NCBI GenBank assembly: GCA_964602655.1
Contig: CAZRSF010000004.1
Coordinates: 1-64,000, forward strand
DNA from: Moduliflexus sp964602655
GTDB lineage: Bacteria > Moduliflexota > Moduliflexia > Moduliflexales > Moduliflexaceae
Direction of reading: 5' to 3'
DNA length: 64,000 nt
The notes under the pieces were generated by a model. The model ran no database searches and was not told the origin of the DNA. It saw nothing but the letters and a program-made list of their open reading frames with translations. Made by a program: the position numbers and the translations under genes. This document shows positions 60,984 to 64,000 of the stretch, one piece after another (the stretch's first letter is position 1; every line of letters starts with the position of its first letter).

Positions 60984-63367
60984 CACTCTACTCGACGAAC
61001 AGCCGGTTTCCAGAACATAAAAAGACCGAGTAACCCGATGAATGTCAGCGTCGTGACTATCAGCCCGAACTTCGCCTGCGTCGGCTCGAAACGGAATGTG
61101 ATGTCGTGCTCCCCTTTCGGCGCGACAATCGCCTGCATCGTGTAATTCGCTTTGTAAATTTTGGTTGCCTTACCGTCAATAAACGCGTTCCATCCGGCGT
61201 AATATTTTTCGCTCAAGACGATCAGTCCATCAGTCGCCATGGACGCTTTCATGTTGATCGTCCGCGTCCGATACTGCGTGATTTCGACGCGAGACGCTGC
61301 CGAAGGCACGGTTTCCTGCGCCATCTGCGCGTCCGGGCGTTCTTCCAGCACGACGAATTCGCGAAAATCCACATCAGGATGCTGCAACATCTCGAACGCC
61401 TCATCTTTCGATGCCGCGATAAACGCATTATGCACGGCATAGGCGCGAGGTAAGACATTCGAATTTTCCAGCAGCAGCGCGTCGGAATCCATGACGACTT
61501 TATACGGTTCGATGACGTCGCCGACCTTGACCGCCTGATTGTCAAGCGTTGCGCCTTTGGGAAGAATGATGTATTTGATGTTCAGCAGGTCAACCAACGG
61601 CGTCCAGAGCGTCATTTGCTCCATGTAGTCGTTGTAATACTGCACGCCGACCGCTTCGTAGCCGGAAACGCTGTACAGACGATGCAGCACGACTTTGTTA
61701 TGCACTCCGTATGTCATCGGTTCGTTCAGCGCAGGCAGGAAGCGATAGAGTCCCGGATTCTCTTTCATATACCGGATCGCGCCATTTTCGCTGACATAGA
61801 CCGAGTTTTCAATGGGAACCGTATCAATGAATTTTTCGTCGAACGTCCAGATGTCCAACAGATATACAGTCAGCATCGCCGCCATCATCCAGCGCATTCG
61901 GACGCGCGTAGCGAGCCTCATGCCGAGTGCCGCCAATGTCGCGCTCCAGAAAAATGAGAACCATGCCAGGCTGTTGAGCAGGTTCTGAAACCGGGCTTGC
62001 GCCAACTCCTCAGTCGCGCCTCTGGAATAAAACATCTCGTGAAATTGCTGCATGACGCGCGTCTGAAGAAACGGCAGCGCTAAAATCAGCAGCCATGTCA
62101 GCAGCAGCGCCGCGCCGCCAAGCAGCAGCCCGATGCGCAAACGCCGCTCTTTCTGGCGCGTCCAATCCTGAAACAACCATTCCGCGCCGAACGCCGATAG
62201 CGCCGAGGTCGCAAACGCAAACACGAACAGAATCATCTGCGGCACGCGGAATTGATTGAAGCCCGGCGCGTGGTCGTACAGCAGTTTATACATCGGATTA
62301 TATTTGCCGAGTCCCATCGCCAGGGCGATGAGCGCTAAGACCGTCAGCGTGAGAATATGCTTGTTGCGAACGCCGCAGAGCGCAATGATGATGAAAACGA
62401 CTGGAAGCAGACCGAAATAGCGGGCGGTCTGCATGAACGGCGCGCGTCCCCAGTATTGCACGGCGGCGACGCTCGGTTCGTCGTCATCCGTATTCAACCG
62501 GCGCAACCCGACAAGGCCGGGCACAAAGTAGGTCAGAATCTCTTCCGGCGGCAGCGACCAGCTTGTCGCGAATTCGTAATCCACGCCTTCCGCGCGGTCC
62601 GAGACTTTGGCAAACGACAGCATCGGCAGAAAATGAAAGGCAATCAAGAGTAAAAAAACGACGACCATGACGGCAGAATAGGCGGTCAATTTCAATACTG
62701 GCGCGAACGTCCGTTCCTGCCGCCAGACAATCAGCGCGCGAGTCACGGCGTAAATGCCGACGGCGATGCAGATATAATAGGAAATCTGGACATGCCCCTG
62801 CCAGAAGGCAAAACCAAGCGCGGCGGCGGTGACGAGAAACGCTTTGAGCGTTCGCTGCGTCAGGGCGCGTTCCAACGCCCAGAAGACCAGCGGCATCGGG
62901 GCAATCGCGCCGAGTTTGTTGACATGCCCGGCGTTGAGCAGCGTGACCAATTCGCCGTTGAGCATCAAAAACACGCCGCCGAGAAACGCGCTGCGCCGCG
63001 ACAGCCCCAATTCCCGCAGATAAAAAAACATGCCGATGCCTGACAGCAGCAGATAGCTGACGATTTCGTAGCTGGTGGCGATATGCACTGGAAGAAGCAA
63101 CAACGGCAAGAGCATCTGCGGACGGAAAATCAGGTCAAGCCCGCCGCTGAATGGCGTGCCGCCGTTGACATAGGGCAGCCAGGTCTGGAAGCAGGGATCG
63201 GTGAACAAATTCTCTTTGATGAACACATTCCAGAAATATTGCTGCGTCAAAATGTCGGTCGCGTTGATGCTCTCCCCGGAAAAGAGGAGTTGCGCGAAAA
63301 AGACGACGCTGATCAGGATGAGGCCGCCAATAGCGTAAAACGAACGCGGAAGATGGTGTAATTGCAC
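60983..63367 (-). CDS. YfhO-family membrane protein (putative glycosyltransferase)
   Basis: This 794-residue protein has about thirteen membrane helices and a C-terminal periplasmic beta domain. The first loop GGTPFSGGLDLIFRPQMLLP, the FYLRELGLSRRSAFLGGVFL helix and the late block LIVLSEKYYAGWNAFIDGKA followed by FEPTQAKFGLIVT are typical of the YfhO family, linked in Firmicutes to glycosylation of lipoteichoic acid or cell-wall polymers. In a Gram-negative setting it probably decorates an envelope glycan. It is the first gene of the second glycan cluster, overlapping the GT39-like gene by one base. Confidence 0.87.
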   Translation of the reverse strand: MQLHHLPRSFYAIGGLILISVVFFAQLLFSGESINATDILTQQYFWNVFIKENLFTDPCFQTWLPYVNGGTPFSGGLDLIFRPQMLLPLLLLPVHIATSYEIVSYLLLSGIGMFFYLRELGLSRRSAFLGGVFLMLNGELVTLLNAGHVNKLGAIAPMPLVFWALERALTQRTLKAFLVTAAALGFAFWQGHVQISYYICIAVGIYAVTRALIVWRQERTFAPVLKLTAYSAVMVVVFLLLIAFHFLPMLSFAKVSDRAEGVDYEFATSWSLPPEEILTYFVPGLVGLRRLNTDDDEPSVAAVQYWGRAPFMQTARYFGLLPVVFIIIALCGVRNKHILTLTVLALIALAMGLGKYNPMYKLLYDHAPGFNQFRVPQMILFVFAFATSALSAFGAEWLFQDWTRQKERRLRIGLLLGGAALLLTWLLILALPFLQTRVMQQFHEMFYSRGATEELAQARFQNLLNSLAWFSFFWSATLAALGMRLATRVRMRWMMAAMLTVYLLDIWTFDEKFIDTVPIENSVYVSENGAIRYMKENPGLYRFLPALNEPMTYGVHNKVVLHRLYSVSGYEAVGVQYYNDYMEQMTLWTPLVDLLNIKYIILPKGATLDNQAVKVGDVIEPYKVVMDSDALLLENSNVLPRAYAVHNAFIAASKDEAFEMLQHPDVDFREFVVLEERPDAQMAQETVPSAASRVEITQYRTRTINMKASMATDGLIVLSEKYYAGWNAFIDGKATKIYKANYTMQAIVAPKGEHDITFRFEPTQAKFGLIVTTLTFIGLLGLFMFWKPAVRRVE

Positions 63368-63376
63368 GTAATTATA

Positions 63377-63438
63377 ACCGCAAAGACGCGAAGGCGCAAA
63401 GTCTTGTGTTGTACTTTGCGCCTTCGCGTCTTTGCGGT
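63377..63438. repeat. 26-bp perfect inverted repeat, CCGCAAAGACGCGAAGGCGC word
   Basis: The left arm (63377-63402) begins ACCGCAAAGACGCGAAGG, and the right arm (63413-63438) ends CCTTCGCGTCTTTGCGGT. All 26 positions pair around a ten-base loop. The word CGCAAAGACGCGAAG is a widespread dispersed repeat in environmental genomes. It separates the antitoxin gene from YfhO. Confidence 0.92.
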
Positions 63439-63454
63439 GAATAGATCGGGGTTT

Positions 63455-63691
63455 TTAAAAAAATTTTCGACGTGGCAGTTCGAAATCAATTTGGAATTCA
63501 CCGCAACGTTCGATGAATCGTTGTCGCTGCGTCCGGATGTCAGAGGATGACATCGAAGCGGCAGGAATCGGATCGATCCGCACGAATGGCAACCCCTTTT
63601 TAGTAATCACGACAGGTTCGCGCATTTTATAGACCTGTTCGCAAATTTGAGAAAGTTTGTTTGTGGCATCTATCAAGCCAATAGTTGTCAT
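63455..63691 (-). CDS. Phd/YefM-type antitoxin, no toxin partner visible
   Basis: This 78-residue protein begins MTTIGLIDATNKLSQICEQV after the strong ribosome binding site cggaggcgatatgtc (start 63691). The REPVVITKKGLPFVRIDPI block is the core of the Phd/YefM fold, which binds DNA as a dimer and neutralises RelE-, Doc- or PIN-type toxins through its C-terminus. The tail ERCGEFQIDFELPRRKFF would be the toxin-binding part. The usual downstream toxin gene is absent: a palindrome and then YfhO follow. It is probably a solitary antitoxin or a remnant. Confidence 0.8.
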   Translation of the reverse strand: MTTIGLIDATNKLSQICEQVYKMREPVVITKKGLPFVRIDPIPAASMSSSDIRTQRQRFIERCGEFQIDFELPRRKFF

Positions 63692-63859
63692 GACATATCG
63701 CCTCCGATAAATAACCATGCGCGAAAGAAGATAAGAAAGTCAAGGAAAAAATGCCGCGCGGCGGTGCAGGCAAACACACGCGGCGTTCCGCGTTTTCGCG
63801 CCCCGGCGGTGAAACTATGAGAGAACAATTTGTTGAGAATCGAATGTCTTCGCTGCCCG

Positions 63860-64000
63860 TCAACCAAAATACCGATACGCCCGCCAATCCGGCTCAGGAA
63901 TCGGCAGCGGGTGCATGACGGCAAACACGCGAAGTTGGTACATGCAGAAGCAGAATCCGACGATAAACAGCGCCCAAGTCACGACACCGGTATTGCCGGT
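63860..64000 (-). CDS. C-terminal fragment of a membrane protein, rest outside the window
   Basis: The last 46 codons of a gene run in from beyond the window on the minus strand and end with TGA at 63860-63862. The visible part has one hydrophobic segment (TWALFIVGFCFCMYQLRVFA) followed by a short polar tail, PLPIPEPDWRAYRYFG. I cannot assign a family. Composition fits a coding end, but the fragment is short. Confidence 0.45.
   Translation of the reverse strand, partial: TGNTGVVTWALFIVGFCFCMYQLRVFAVMHPLPIPEPDWRAYRYFG

Noticed and set aside
63362..63550. A 62-codon open frame across the CGCAAAGACGCG palindrome
   Set aside because: Its sequence is dictated by the repeat and its mirror; no independent coding signal.
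1..64000. CRISPR array or phage region
   Set aside because: No regularly spaced direct repeats with unique spacers and no capsid, terminase or integrase genes were seen. The repeats present are palindromes at gene gaps, not arrays.

Overview
The window looks like a metagenome-assembled contig from a Gram-negative bacterium with a large exopolysaccharide/O-antigen gene set. It has an O-antigen ligase, many glycosyltransferases, a PEP-CTERM-tailed membrane protein, and a 10-N scaffold gap inside glnA. GC content is moderate, about 50-55%, with clearly AT-richer patches. The mix of PEP-CTERM, hybrid CheA kinases, a major vault protein homologue and the rpsP-khpA-rimM-trmD-RNA methyltransferase-rplS order would fit a deep lineage such as Modulibacteria (KSB3) or a deltaproteobacterium-like group. 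That placement is inference only.

Layout. 1-2463 (+): tail of a SpoIIM-RDD membrane cluster, an AT-rich orphan gene and a TPR protein. 2464-5478 (+): a hairpin-rich intergenic region, then an 829-residue bacterial major vault protein. 5563-24606 (-): a nearly gapless 16-gene run that begins with lysine genes dapA and dapB, continues through a NUDIX hydrolase, a Wsp-like CheA hybrid kinase and a REC-GAF-histidine kinase, and then makes surface polysaccharide (glycosyltransferases, methyltransferases, SGNH hydrolase, O-antigen ligase, radical SAM). 24648-28281 (-): phosphodiester glycosidase, aminopeptidase P, RNase HII. 28661-30890 (-): a low-GC pair, cysteine desulfurase-like plus quinolinate synthase-like, sitting between rnhB and rplS, which are usually neighbours. 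31138-36783 (-): the translation/SRP operon region (rplS, RNA methyltransferase, trmD, rimM, khpA, rpsP, ffh) and an M23 peptidase. 37409-38727 (+): glnA, broken by the N-gap. 38826-43281: a membrane protein, oligoendopeptidase F and a response-regulator histidine kinase. 43746-47234 (+): an incomplete peptide-type ABC importer (two permeases, one ATPase, no binding protein). 47288-50119 (-): a VIT/VWA-like PEP-CTERM integral membrane protein. 50476-52687 (+): a cysteate synthase-like enzyme and a methyltransferase. 52680-53590 (-): yigZ and a Gly-Cys-Leu tRNA operon. 53892-56035 (+): a zinc-ribbon protein and malQ. 56072-63367 (-): a second envelope-glycan cluster (GT2, SGNH protein, a GT39-like gene split by an insertion sequence, YfhO). 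The window ends with an orphan Phd-type antitoxin and a gene fragment.

The strongest unexplained signal between genes is a vocabulary of perfect or near-perfect palindromes belonging to at least eight unrelated word families. They occur in many gene gaps, sometimes run into coding ends, and once are nested inside a MITE-like element with 20-bp terminal inverted repeats. The most interesting single gene is the vault protein homologue, with structured non-coding DNA directly upstream.
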